Assembly (NCBI GenBank): GCA_964035795.1
Contig: OZ038323.1
Location: 2,025,744-2,089,743 of the forward strand
Source of the DNA: Pterobdella sp. o SKG-2022
Lineage: Eukaryota; Annelida; Clitellata; Hirudinida; Piscicolidae
Length of the DNA: 64,000 nt
Reading direction: 5' to 3'
Below, piece after piece: positions 1 through 23,059 of this stretch; within the stretch, counting starts at the first letter, position 1; each line of letters opens with the position of its first letter. The notes beneath the pieces are model-generated. The model did not search any database. It was not told where the DNA came from and saw nothing but the letters and a program-made list of their open reading frames with translations. The translations under genes and the position numbers were made by a program.

Positions 1-211
1 GTTTGTTCAGTTCCGTTATTATTCTTAATTGCTTCATTATAATTCCCACGTTACCATTTTAGTTGTGTTCAACTTTATATTAAGAGTTGAAGAATGTACC
101 TCAATTCTACATCTGAATAACAATGCAAAATTTCGATCCAAGCTTCAACTTATCAAGACTATATTGTTTTGAGAATAAATTTATTCAAACACATCTTATT
201 TTTTATATTCC

Positions 212-328
212 AATAAAACACTTTTAGGAGTTTATTTTATTCCACGAAGCTTTTCGTAAGATGAACTTAAATTATCAAGTGCATGAAAAGTTTTGTGGAG
301 TAAAATAAGCTCCTAAAAGTGTTTTATT
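212..328. repeat. Foldback (inverted repeat) of about 34-bp arms
   Basis: The left arm (212-245, beginning AATAAAACACTTTTAGGAG) is the reverse complement of the right arm (295-328) with two mismatches. Weaker pairing continues inward through ACGAAGCTTTTCGT and its partner, and outward for several bases. The loop is about 50 bp. It could be a foldback or MITE-like element. No clear target-site duplication was identified. Confidence 0.75.
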
Positions 329-1559
329 TGAATATTTACGTTTGGCTCGAAGAATTAAAATGACGTTATTTTGGTTTAAAAAAGATACATACGATGTTTT
401 TAAAAGATTCCAAAACTAAACATAAAAACTTGAATCAACTTTTAAAGAAAATTTGGAGCTTAAAAAGTTCCAATCGACTCAATACACAAATCTCACCTCA
501 AATTTTTGAACAAAGCCTCCAAAAAAGACAAAGAAGTTTTCAAATCTCAACTTGATAGTTCAACGCCTCATTCAACACAACTCTCCTACCAAACATTATG
601 GTCATCCACAGCAGTCTCTCTTCTTATATACTCCACCAGGCCTTCTTTAAATATTTTATGTTGCTTGGAAGTTCATTTAAATATATTTGTGGATGAAACA
701 TTAAGTTCTGAAGTTTTTTCATGTAAATGAAGTATTTATCAATAAACTACTGAGATTCATTTTCATAAATATGATATTCTAGTTAATATTATTCCGAGGC
801 GATATAAGCTTGTATTAAATGATATTTTTTGTCATTAGCTTTCAATAATTTGATTATTGATTCAAACATTTAAATTTCAAAAGTTGATAAGACTAAAAAT
901 TTTTATTACTTTCAATTTGGACTTCTGTTGTATTTATTAGTGCCTATATTATGATAAAAGTGCCCAAGTTTGAAATGAACGATATTTTGAGAATTTTTAC
1001 AAAATAACATTCTTTTCAGAATATTGGCAAAACGTGCAGAGTGTTTCAAATGTAATCTAAACGCACTCAACTTCTCTTAATGTGAACTCACATTATTTTG
1101 TGCTTACAAAATCACCTTATGAAACCTTCGTGCTTCCAGAGTTTATTTGAAACATAGTTTTTTCATTTAATGATTAACACAGTATCTAAAAATCACAATG
1201 TTCAATAAATTTTTTATATATTAGTGTTAAATTGTTAACAACAGCCGGCATAATAATTAAAATGAACCTCCTATGATAAATTTATTTTAGCTCTTCATAA
1301 TCAAACTGTTAATTTCAGCTACCTCTCTATATTTCATGTCTTGTGTTTTTTCAGGTAAAGATGGCCACTCTCAGAATACTGGAATGGTACTAACTTGAAA
1401 AATATCATCTTCGAAAAGTGAAGTTGAATTATGCCAACTAGATGGCTTAGTGAAATTATTTTTTTTCTTTGGCGTCAAAGTTTTGTCTTCCATATGAGCT
1501 TCAGAAGACGATATGCTCAGTAGGTTGCAAGCAATACGATGAATCTACTTATAAACAGA

Positions 1560-1660
1560 AGGTATTAAAACAATAAGGATATTAAAACAATGAGGATATT
1601 AAAACAATAAGGATATCCATAGAACAAGGATATTAAAACAACTAGGATATCCATAGAAAA
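1560..1660. repeat. Short tandem repeat, about 19-bp unit
   Basis: A unit close to GGATATTAAAACAATAA recurs at least four times with small changes. Later units gain an insert reading ATCCATAGAA. It lies in gene-free AT-rich DNA. Confidence 0.7.
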
Positions 1661-4364
1661 AAACCATCGATAGTGTGAAGATAATAACATATTGAAGATA
1701 TTTATAGAATAACTGAATGAGCCTATGAAGAAAAAGATGTTACTTATTGTATAAATCATACGAAACTTTTTGATAAAAGGAAGAAAGACAGATAATATAT
1801 GTGGAAATTAAAACAATAAGATGTTATAGAAATAGACCAGCGCAGAAAGCTGGCCTGGAAATCAAAAATTCTTCATTTTAATGCTGGTTTGATCGTTGCA
1901 AGCCGTGAAGATATTTGGGAAAAGTTTTTTTCTATAAAACACTCTATATCCTGGAAAGATGATATTAAAATAATTATCAATACAACGATAAAAACAACAA
2001 TAGAAATAAAAATAAGTATTACTGTTACTGTGATTTTCATTATTCCTTTTTTTATATTATTATCAATAACTAATGGTGATAAATATATATATATTATAAA
2101 AATAATGATTATTATTTTTACTATCATTTTTATTTTTATTATTATTATTCATTTTATTTATATTATTATTATTTTTTATTGTTATTATTCTGTTCATCAA
2201 AGGAGTATGGTAGTAGTAATGATTTTCTAGCGCCTTCAAACATCCATAAAAATATTACTCAATGCATGACAACTTCTGTATGGAGAATACCGTTACAAAA
2301 CATCAATAATAAAAGCAATAATTTTATTTTTATTATTTTAAATTTTCTTTCAAGTCAATCTTTTTTGTTTGTCTTTTTGCATCGTTATTATTGCTTTTGT
2401 TGTTTTTTTCATTTTTATATTATTTTCTTGTTGTTATTTTGATCTCAGATATATTCATTGTTAAGATTTCCACCAAGCAAACGATAACTACATCAAATCT
2501 CCACACATGATACCAATCCAGACACAATGTGGTTGAGTGAATTAGATTCAAGAGTTTTCAAGCCACATATTGTTAATTACACAAGTTTATAACATACGTC
2601 ACACACTAATAATTATACAAGTTCATATCACAACATTCAAGTTTAACACTGTTAAGTATTCAAATTCAGATCATACCAGTGATTATAAGTCACATGCTAT
2701 AGGTTATACGATAGCTTACTTCTTATGAGTTAAATGCTCTCAAATTTTACAGTTTTATATTATGTCTTATAAAAACATAAAAGTATGAGATTCATAAGAA
2801 TGCCTTGATAATGGGAGATTCTCATAATTAAAAGTGTTTAATACTTCTAAGATTTGATTTATCAGTTTTGGCCTTCGGTATATCAGCCCTTGTATTTCAA
2901 CTTGTCTCGTGTATCATGTGAATATCATATTGAAGGTTATAATTACAAACATTTTATTGACCGATTTTCATAATATTAATGTCCATTTATGTAACGCAAA
3001 TTCAATTGAGGTGCATTGGAACAAATATAAGCCACAGATCAATTGTATTTTAATCAAAATCTTGAAAGTTTCGATCTTCGAGGAATGTGAAAGCTTTCTT
3101 AGTTCATTTATTTCTTCATGAAGATGTTTGGTGGCTGGTCTTCCACCGACCGAATGATCATTTTTGTAGCTTTGAAGATCTTTTGTTGGGTATGTTGGGG
3201 TTCAAACTTTCTCATGAGGTTTTTGTATGGTTTGAACAGTATTACTGATCTATGAAATTTTAAAAAATAGAAAGCTTTTCGTTAGCAGTGTAACATTATC
3301 AAGTGCTTATGTTTGGTGTAATTTTGAAACAGTTAGTTGGTTTGAAATATCAAATATAACTCTATATAAATTAAAACTATTTAATAGAGAAATAAACTAG
3401 GTATACTAAGACTAACTTGAGTTAGTTTCAAGTAATTCGAGTTATTCTCAAAGTTCTTGAAGAGTTTTTCAAATTAGTTTCACCACCTTTGAAAGCACTT
3501 TTCTTATTGACACTAATGCTTGTTGATGCATCTACGATACGACTGGAAATATTTGTTATTTATGAACTAATTGGTGTCAAAAAAATTTACAGTAGTGAAG
3601 GTGGAGAATCTACCGAGAAATAGCTGAGATAAGAAGAGTAGTGGTGATTAATATGGGAGAGTTATGAGAATGAAATTTATTTATGTGAATAAGGTGAGTA
3701 CACATCAAATGAAAACAAAAAACTTTATTAAATCAAAAATAAAATTAAGCTTTATTTAATTATGAGTGTGGTTATAATGGCGTTAATCTATGAAGTTTCT
3801 AGACCAGTATTAAGTACATCAGAAACATCTTCAACCCATATGAAGAATACACTGTTTGGATACAAATATTCATACAAAACTATATATAATTTATAATTAT
3901 AAAACTTTTGGTGCAGTAGTTATTATGGGCTAAATGTGTGCACAGTTGTAGTATTCAAGATATTCTTTATCAAAATTTTTTAAACGAGGTAGTGTTTAGA
4001 TACATTCCTTCAGTACACTTTAATTTCCGATGAATTCAACCTTTTCGTGAGAAAATAACATGGGAGCATAAATTTAAATTCAATTCATAGCTTCAATAAT
4101 AACTACACCATCCATAGATTTATATATGACTACATCACTCAAGGTCGTAACTCAACTCAATATCGATTAGGATTATAGTGGCGTCAACTCTAAGAGTTTC
4201 AAGCATATAATCTTTTATCTAGTATTGGTGCATGTTAAAAGCGTTGTAGGTATGTACAATAAATAATAATAATGTAGAAGAACACGTATAACTGGTAGAT
4301 CTAACTATAAAAGTATATTAAGAATGAAGATACACTCAATAAGATGTAGATATGATAGAGGAAA

Positions 4365-4562
4365 GAATGATGATGGTGGGAATGATGATGATGGTGGAAA
4401 GGATGATGATGGTGGGAATGATGATGATGATGGTGTGGGTGGGAATGGTGATGATGATGGTGGGAATGATGATGATGATGGTGGGAATGATGATGATGAT
4501 GGTGGGAATGATGATGATGGTGGAAATGATGATGATGGTGGGAATGATAATGATGATGATGT
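4365..4562. repeat. GATG-rich minisatellite, 15-18 bp units
   Basis: Units near GGTGGGAATGATGATGAT repeat about 11 times with changes in the number of GAT triplets. The array is open in several frames, giving Asp/Gly-rich products on one strand and His/Ser-rich products on the other. These are by-products of the repeat rather than genes. Confidence 0.9.
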
Positions 4563-5420
4563 GGTAGATATGATGCTGGGATCGGTAACATTAGTATGGT
4601 AGTTATGATGGAAGTGAAGCTAGTATGGTAGGTATGATGCTATTTATTAAGACTGCATCGAAACACCCCGAGATCGAGTGTTTATAACCCCGCATATTTC
4701 GCAAGAAGCGTAATAAAAAAAAGAATAATAATAATGAGAATAATCATAAGAATATAAATATTAATGAACATAATACTGATAAATTGGATAATGAAGATAA
4801 TTTGAGTAATGAAAATATTCTCATAATTCTCAGAATAACTTGATGATGTGAGTTCACACTACGATAAGCTTCGTGCCTTTAATAAAAGTTTAAAAGATCC
4901 ACCCACCCTTGATAAGCTCTATGAAGATTATTGAAATTAGTTGTGTTAATGCATGTTTTGAGACAATGAAGATTGAAAAATGACGGGTTTTGTGTATTTC
5001 TTAATGTTACTCCTTCTACCACTCCATCTTTTTATCTGTCGAATCATATCCGTTTCTCGCTTCATCTTCACATTTCTGGAGTTAGTTTATCATTGAAAAA
5101 CAAATTATACAAAGAATACGCTATAAAATTAAAAGTTTCATTTTCAAATTTGTATTTATGAATAGATTTAACTTTTATTCGATTTCTTCTTCATAAATGA
5201 TGTAGAGGGATTCAATGGTATTCGAAATGATAATATAATGATAAAAATGTTTATATTAGGAGGCATGCAAGCATTCCTGGAGATGATCATTTCAAAACAA
5301 AGAATGAAGAAATATTCGAAAATATTTGAAGCATTTGAAAACTTCATTTCATGCTGTAATTAAAGTACTGAATAAAAACCAAACTAATTTTTAATTTTTA
5401 AAAAATGCATACACATTTTC

Positions 5421-5426
5421 TTTATT
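5421..5426 (-). terminator. Candidate polyadenylation signal of USE1
   Basis: The plus strand reads TTTATT, which is AATAAA on the minus strand, about 175 bases downstream of the USE1 stop codon. It is the first canonical hexamer I noticed there. The downstream GU-rich element was not assessed. Confidence 0.45.
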
Positions 5427-5600
5427 TTGAATAAAAAATAAATAATATTTTACAATTGTTTGAAAGTATGGCATTCCGAAAATTTTTAAATTCATTCAAA
5501 CAAAAACCACTACAACAAATTTTTCTCACCAAAATGCTTTAACTTCAAAACCCCACAAAACACGCCCAGAATAAAAGACAAAAAATAAACGAAAGAGTTT

Positions 5601-8117
5601 TTATCTCTTGGGGAACATTTTGATGAATATGATCATCCACAGGAAGGTAATGATCACTGCCAGCAGCATGAACCACACCCAACAGGTACAGGCGTTCTTC
5701 ACATACTGCTCTAGTTTTTCGCTCTCCTTTTTCAGTTTCGATAGATTCTCGTCCGTCTTCGTCGTGCTTTGAATCAACCGCTGAAATAATTGAAAACATA
5801 TTTTATTTTCTTTTTTACTTTTAATATATTATTATTAGTGAATATTGCATTTAACCTATCCATAACTAAACGCGCACTTAAATTGTAAGTTAGCCTTACA
5901 AAAAACTATAAATTAAACAAAAATTCATTTTTTCAACTAATTCCATGTAATCATGAAATCAAAAACACAAAAACAACCTCATTATCTTCTCTCACGATGC
6001 GACCAGCCAGTGCAGCATTGTCCTTGAGACTTCGAGCCAGAATGGCCATCTCATCAGCCAGTCTCAACTGCTCCCTCTCCTGCTCCATCACCTGCACTTC
6101 TTTCTCCACATCCAACTCTTCATTCTGCTTCCTTCCTGGCGGGTGTTGCCAAAAGTTGTGGGTGATGTTGAAGTGCCGTGAAATCAAAATGGATTTTAAT
6201 ACAGAACAAAAACTATACAATACAGCGCTTATGACATAAGACATCTTATTTTTTAAATATTAAAATTGATGTTTTTAAAGTTTAAAACAGTACAATACTA
6301 TTTTTCAAAATGTAACAACAGCACAAACTCCTTGTAGGTCCCAGAAGCTCTTTTCTCAGCTGTCCATCCAGCCTTGCCCTAGTTTCCATCAACAATTGCT
6401 GACCTGCAGAAGCCTTTGCAAATCTTTTTACCACTGATGTTGTAATGTGGTGTGGTGGTGTTGTGTTGTGATGGTGAAGTACTTGACGATAGTTGTTGAT
6501 GGTAGTGTGTTGTGATGTGGTGATGATGTGTTAAAGTTGTTGATGATAGTGTATTGTGATGTGTTGAAGTTGTTGATGACAGTGTGTTGTGGTGCTTCAG
6601 TGATCACATACATTATTTTAGGTGTTTTGTATGGTGGAATGGTGCATAATGTTGTGGTGATGAGATTTTATTTCTTGTTGCGTAATATAATGTTTTTTGT
6701 TAGTGGCATATTGATTACTTTGAATTTCATTCTATTGTTGCATTGTGATGTTAAACCCAAGGAAGTAAGTATTGAATTGTTTATAAGTCTTTTCACAAAT
6801 TGAACAAAATTTCTTTTTGAAATATAAAGGTTTAATTCAAACGCTGAATTACCTTTGCTTTTAGTTTTGTCAATTCCTTCGTTTTCTGGAAATATAATGA
6901 CATAGTAATGAATGATTAAGACCATGCATTTCTATATAAATGCAAAATTTCCAAATATAAATTGTATTAATCATTGAGCCAATAGTATCAGCTGTACACA
7001 GAAACATCAGTAGAACTTATAATTGTGGTATATCAACTCAATAACACATGTGATCCTGTTATGGCCAACCTTCATTGAAGTTTTTGCTTGGAGCAAGTTG
7101 GTTGAGGGCAAGTGTTTTGAGGCTAGTGGAGCTCTGAATGAGATAGATTAGGATTTAGTGAAAATGATTGGTGTGAGTATATAAATAGATTATTATTAAT
7201 AATTAAATATATAAAAATCAATTTATGCGAGCATATTAATGACAAAAATAGATTTACAAAAACAATTGGCTGAAAAAATGGGCTATGAACATAATGATGA
7301 GAAACAGATAAATGAATGGACAAACACATGAACACAAAACCCCAACAAGCATCACCATTTTGTCAGACTGCAGCAGACCACAGAGCAGGTCAACTCTTTT
7401 GGTGTAGTCTATCAAGTTGAAGTGAGATGGTTGGCTGTGAAGATATGGTGTGTTTAATAGTGGTGATACAAATATTGATAACATAAATAATAATAGTGAT
7501 ATTGGTTTAAATAGTGCTGAAAGATCATTCTATGAATTATGATATATGTGGTATCAATAGCCTAAACCAACTGCTGTCAACTACAGTTACTGAGACATAT
7601 ACAGCAGTGCAATCTAATATTATTAATTTAAAAAAGCATCTAAAGTTTTTGGGTACTAGAAGCTTTATGGATATATGGTGAGATAGAAGAATAATGATAA
7701 AATTATAAACATGTGTAGCAATAAAATTTGAAAATTTTTTAATTTTTGTATAAACTTTAGACTTGTATTTCTATAACAACAACATCTAAGAATAATGTTA
7801 ATCCAAAAAAAGGAACTAATTTATATTACTTGACGTTCATTTTTTTGAGTTGCTTCAGAGACCCTGATAGTGTTTCCACATACTGAATAATAAAACACAA
7901 CTTCATACAAGCATGAATAAACAACAATTAGCTGAAACATCCTGAAATCATTCAGCTTGTTGAGATTGAAACTATATTAAACAATCTTGCATCTAAGAAC
8001 CTTTTCTAGCCTCCAATCAAATGAACCCCTTTTTTCCTTAGCCATATTTTCCGTTCTACTCAACAATCTCAAAAAGTTTATTTCCTCGTGTGAACTGTTT
8101 GTTTCAAGTATCACCAT
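5601..8117 (-). CDS. USE1: USE1, vesicle transport SNARE (p31)
   Basis: USE1 is a tail-anchored SNARE of the ER that works with syntaxin-18, Sec20 and Sec22b in Golgi-to-ER retrograde fusion (family knowledge). Seven minus-strand exons join in phase: 8117-8001, 7882-7830, 7434-7356, 6885-6853, 6413-6329, 6135-5978, 5780-5601, giving 234 aa against about 259 in human. Family blocks visible in order are RLLSRTENMAKEKR then DWRLEKYVETL; IDYTKRVDLLCGLLQ; RARLDGQLRKELLG; EMAILARSLKDNA; and a SNARE motif ending in ENLSKLKKESEKLEQ. A single hydrophobic tail anchor of about 20 residues follows, closing with FPKR and stop. Asp in REDNE may be the zero-layer residue. The 33-nt exon 4 and the weak acceptor of exon 5 (AAAG) are the least certain junctions. 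The start ATG at 8117 lies just before the conserved N-terminal block. Intron 4 (6414-6852) carries a minisatellite. The septin is divergent upstream. Confidence 0.93.
6485..6605. repeat. About 33-bp tandem repeat in USE1 intron 4
   Basis: Three diverged units begin AGTTGTTGATG(G/A) and continue TAGTGTGTTGTGATG. A looser GTGTTGTG-rich stretch precedes them from about 6437. It is intronic, so the short frames across it are not genes. Confidence 0.75.
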
Positions 8118-8731
8118 TATAAAAATAAAGACTAGCTTCTTGTATAAATTTTACTTTATTTAATCGCAACTGTGGTAAATTTTAAAACGAAACCTATGTT
8201 TAAAAAAATGATGGTCTACTTAGTAACGTCAAATACATGGTTATATTTATTCTCAATAAACTTTTAACCCACTAATTTTGCGTTAATAAATTATTTTATT
8301 TTAAATAATAACTTTTTTTTAATTACAAATTTGAAACCTGAATTCCCTTTTTCTATTAGTCATTAGGCTTCCGGCTATTTTTGTCAAAAATTTGAAATGC
8401 TTGACCACAAAGATCTTGCCGTTAGTATCATGATTTTATAGTTTATATTTGCTGCTTAAAGTATATAAATTAATTTACATTTGGAATTTATAAACAAACA
8501 TTGAAAGACATAATAATCTTCTTTAGCCAAAGTAAATACTGCAAATTATTTGAACACTAAAGGTAATTTTAAGAAGTACAAAGCTTTGTACTTAATGAAA
8601 TTACTTTTAGTGTTTAAATAATTTGCAGTAAAAATTGAAAGATAAACAGCAAACATTAAAGACTATCCAAGAAACTAAAAACATCACATTTGACTCTAAA
8701 GTCATTCATTAATGGAATATTTTTGGTTCAG
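8118..8731. promoter_or_regulatory. Divergent interval between USE1 and septin
   Basis: The USE1 start codon (8117, minus) and the first recognised septin exon (8732, plus) face away from each other with about 0.6 kb between them. This arrangement suggests a shared bidirectional promoter (inference). The septin exon is preceded by a good acceptor (GGTTCAG), so a 5' untranslated septin exon probably lies in or near this interval. No TATA box or initiator could be assigned with confidence. A large palindrome occupies 8538-8629. Confidence 0.4.
8538..8629. repeat. 92-bp near-perfect palindrome in the USE1/septin interval
   Basis: The arms of about 46 bp begin ACTGCAAATTATTTGAACAC on the left. 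The right arm, read in reverse complement, gives the same string with a few mismatches. The centre is AAGCTT with essentially no loop. It could extrude as a cruciform, or fold as a hairpin if transcribed. It lies between two divergent genes. Confidence 0.85.
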
Positions 8732-8737
8732 GAGAAT

Positions 8738-19450
<10,713 letters not shown>

Positions 19451-20299
19451 GATTTGAAGCTTTGTTCTGTGACTTATATTATTCGTCTGCTTTTCATCTT
19501 TGTAGATGTTTTTAATTGTTTTTTTATGTTTCAAAAGTTCTGCACCAACTCATTTCGTACTTAATCATGTCTTTTCGAAAATTCCACTCAAGTTTTGATG
19601 TTGGTATCGCTTTTGTTGCTCTTAAACAATTTTCAATCAAAATTTCAATTTAAAGCACCCAATGCTTCAAACTTATTGTTATACAATATAAAGTGTAAAC
19701 CTAAACGCAGAATCTTGATATTTTATGTATTTATAACCGCTACTACAAGCTTTTGATAACTACCGCCAACATATTCAAATCATGTGACTTTTATATTCTT
19801 CATTTTTTAAACTGTGTGTCTTGTGTTATTCTGCTTGGTTAGTTGGTTGTACCCTTGTGAGATTTGCAAGGGTTTGACGTTCAAGCATTTTCAATTAGTG
19901 TTTTATTTTGTCGCCATTTTTGATTATTCTATGAGCATTATAATTTTTAATGATTATACTTTCATTAAAAGTTACTGGTGGTCTAATTAATTGGTTTTCA
20001 TCATTCGTGCAATACAGAATTTTGAGGTTGATTTTCAAAAAAAAAATGCTCCGTAAAAGAATTTTGTTGAAAATAATGTGATAAACACCAGAGTGACGAC
20101 ACTCAGGGGAGTTTCACATCTTGAAGAAAAATTAATTTCAGACAAAGGACTTATTTCACAAAGTTCTAACATATTAATGCAATGTTTGATCAAGCAAATA
20201 AACAATATACAAATGATACATTGGTAAAGATGAAAATTGAGATATAGAAAAAAGAAAAAAAAAATGCACTTGAGAGAAAGAGGAAGAAGAACGAAAGCA

Positions 20300-21950
20300 G
20301 GAAAGAATGCTGGTAGCAATTGAAAGGGAAATCTTCTGACGCAACCATACTGCCTCCAAAGGGTCCCCTGACTCCTCGATAACTTTTCTACCTAACTCTT
20401 CAACAAAGCTACTGGTTGAAGGTCCGCAGCAGCCCGTTGTCTCGAATGCAACGGGTTGAAAATGGAAGTTGTCCACCAAGCCCTGGTATTTGCGGCTTTT
20501 TAATATTTGCGCTGGATCCTGACTCGATGGAGCTGGCGATAATGTGGGACTTGAAAAAAGCATCGACGACTGTTGCGTCCCAGAGGGTCACCTTGTTGAA
20601 TACGCCTTGAAGAAGGAATGCGGTGTTCGCCAGCAAAAAGAGTGGACGGATTGGAGTAGGCTTCGTTAACTAAAAAGTACAAGGACGGGTAACGAGTGGC
20701 TATCTCGCCAATGAGCGTTTTACGGTCGATAGAATTGAAGGCGTTAGAAACATCGAGTTTCAAAAGCACCTTGGGATCGACTGAGTGGTTAATAAATGAT
20801 CGAGTAGCATGGACGGCTGACTCACACCCCATACGGACGCCGACGCCCAACTGATAATCTAACAAATCCTCTCTGAGTGAGTTCATGACTGAATGCGGAA
20901 ATAAGTTGGAAAAAAAACGACGAAAGGTGTTTCCAACGGCTATAGGACGTATACCACCACCTTTCTTTTGAAGGGCGTACAGATGGGCACCAAAGAACAA
21001 ATGCCTGATAGGGTCCGGGATTTTAGTTGATGAAACGAAAGAAGCAAATTAAGAGATAGACCGAAAAAACGAATTCGCACTAGCTCCCAGGGAGGGAGAT
21101 ATTATGTCCTTCAAATGTTGAGAGCAAAGTAAACCAAGACCAGAACCCGAACCGTTAGGAAAAGAGAGGATCGCTTTTCTAACCGAAGACTCTGTCATAA
21201 CTGGTGCTGTAGGAATTTGGTCGAGATTAATATCTGAAGCTGGGTCACCCAAGGGGTGTATGGATCTTAGGGAAGAAACCGTTTACGGGACCATTGGGGC
21301 AAAGACAATGTCGAAGGAGAGAAGGCGGGTGGTGAAGAACCACTCCTGCGAAAGCCAATAAACGTTGCCATGAGATAATGTCATTGGAAGACAAGACTGA
21401 CTTAATTAATTGGACTAATGAGACTGCGAAAACCACTCTTGCTCTTTTGGGAATATGACGAATAATGAATGAATTATGTTTCAAGTCTTGCAAATACTTG
21501 GAGAATGCTTCGTCGGGGAGATGCTGATCAGTTTGAACAGAGGTCGGGATATGGTCGATATCTGAGCAATAGGGCCAGGACCAATTACTTCCAATAAGAA
21601 GCGTCTGTACACGAGACAATTTAACGCACCTAAGATGAAAAAACGAAGCGCATTTTCAATATTTGACTGCAGCTAGTCTTTTATGTAGCTTGCAAGAACT
21701 GCATGTGAATGAATAAAGCAGATTAGATAAATGAGATTGACTGGAAGAGACGTTTTCGGGTTGCGACGAATGGGGAACTGGGGAAATTGACAAATTAGAG
21801 ATGGACGGATTACTGTGAAGAAGAGGAGAAAGCTGACTGGAGGGGTGAAGGGCAGACGACACGCCAATGGCTTCCACACTATGGACGAAACGGCGAGGAA
21901 CCCGGAGGACCCTGCGCGGACGATCCAAAGGGGGCATGGGGAAGAATTAT
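20300..21950 (-). mobile_element. Decayed non-LTR element with PHD-like finger and RT
   Basis: Minus-strand relic. The N-terminal part (from about 21937) holds a PHD-like finger, FTCSSCKLHKRLAAVKY, then a TGA stop near 21655, then CASFFHLRCVKLSR in the same frame. A long conserved segment follows (FIIRHIPKRARVVFAVSLVQ). A frame change near 21250 leads into FPNGSGSGLGLLCSQHLKDI. The reverse-transcriptase palm reads GGIRPIAVGNTFRR, LLKLDVSNAFNSIDRK and QQGDPLG. The usual YADD region is absent: the sequence jumps to the C-terminal block VAFETTG, SFVEELGRKV, SGDPLEAVWLRQK. The element is therefore internally deleted and dead. The family is a non-LTR retrotransposon lineage with an N-terminal zinc finger; I do not assign a clade name. 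Confidence 0.87.
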
Positions 21951-21959
21951 AGAAGATTA

Positions 21960-23050
21960 ATACAAGTGCCTAACAAATGGTATTGAAAAGGCAGGATGGC
22001 CAAGAAAGACATGAATAGAAAAATAAACTTTGAAAAGACCTAAAGAAATATAAGTTGAAATTGGAAAAAGACCTGAAAAGTGTTTTCAACAATTTATGTT
22101 TTGTAAATGCAAAAATTAATAACAATTGAAGGTGGATAATGGTGAGTATAATTGGAGCATGATAAATGAACCATGAAAAAGGGGTCATTCAAGTGGAAAA
22201 ATATTGAAACAATATATGAATTAAAATTTATAAAAAAATAAATGAATTGATAAATGGAGAATGAAATAAATAGGGCTAGAATAATGAAATTAAGACTGAG
22301 AACCCATTAAACAAGTAACTAAAAACAAACAAAAACTAATTCAAAGATAGAATGTGAAATTTAGAAATATAAAATTTAATGAAAGAATGCAAATTTAAAG
22401 CAAGATCTAATGATAGATAAGGAGGCCATACAAAGAAATGATATATGAGAAAACCCGACAAAGGATGAATATAAGTCACTAACAAGCAATAAAAATAAAG
22501 ACGAGCCACAACAAAAAATTTTTCAGAGACTGGGATTGAGGAGTCTTCTCTTGAAGATCGTAGCTTTTTGTCTCTTTTACGTGATATTGCATTGGTCATT
22601 GAAAAACGTGTTTGTATCAAGTTGTTTCTGATGCAATTTTAAGCTGTTTCTCATACTTGAATTTTTTGTTTTGACAAAGCTTTTCGATATATCCTATATC
22701 ATTCCAAAAAAGATAATTATTAAAATAGAGCTGGTAGGGTGAAGATGCATAAACTGATGCAGTATGATGATGATGAAACCAATTGATAGTTTGTGAATGT
22801 TAGTGCCGATGGATGCTTATCGTAGTACAAGACTTGCACAATCATGTTTAAATATATTTTCAATGAGATGGCTCAGTGTGGTGATCCAAACACCAGTGGA
22901 AGCATAGTGGCAGAAACTTCAAGAATTTCTAAACCACAAAAGTAGTAAAAAGGTTTCTTTATAAATTATAACTAACTTCAAAAAACTGTTCGTAACGATA
23001 CAATCTAGAAAAAATTAATGCTTCATTCAAATTAAATGTAAGGAAACGAG
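21960..23050. other. AT-rich intergenic DNA, no feature seen
   Basis: Between two retroelement relics. No coding similarity, RNA gene or notable repeat was recognised. Confidence 0.5.
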
Positions 23051-23059
23051 TTTTGCAGG

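Larger units (their letters stand above)
1..5400. other. AT-rich intergenic stretch with no supported gene
   Basis: I see no exon with recognisable protein similarity on either strand. Open frames here are short and AT-driven, or come from tandem repeats. The only structure noted is a foldback at 212-328, a short tandem repeat at 1560-1660 and a GATG-rich minisatellite at 4365-4562, each listed separately. A regulatory role or an untranslated exon cannot be excluded from sequence alone. Confidence 0.6.

Noticed and set aside
1889..2442. Ile/Phe-rich open frames resembling membrane proteins
   Set aside because: AT-rich low-complexity sequence open on both strands; hydrophobicity follows from base composition.
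4301..4602. Open frames on both strands giving His/Ser-rich and Asp/Gly-rich peptides
   Set aside because: They are translations of the GATG minisatellite; no codon bias, start context or homology independent of the repeat.
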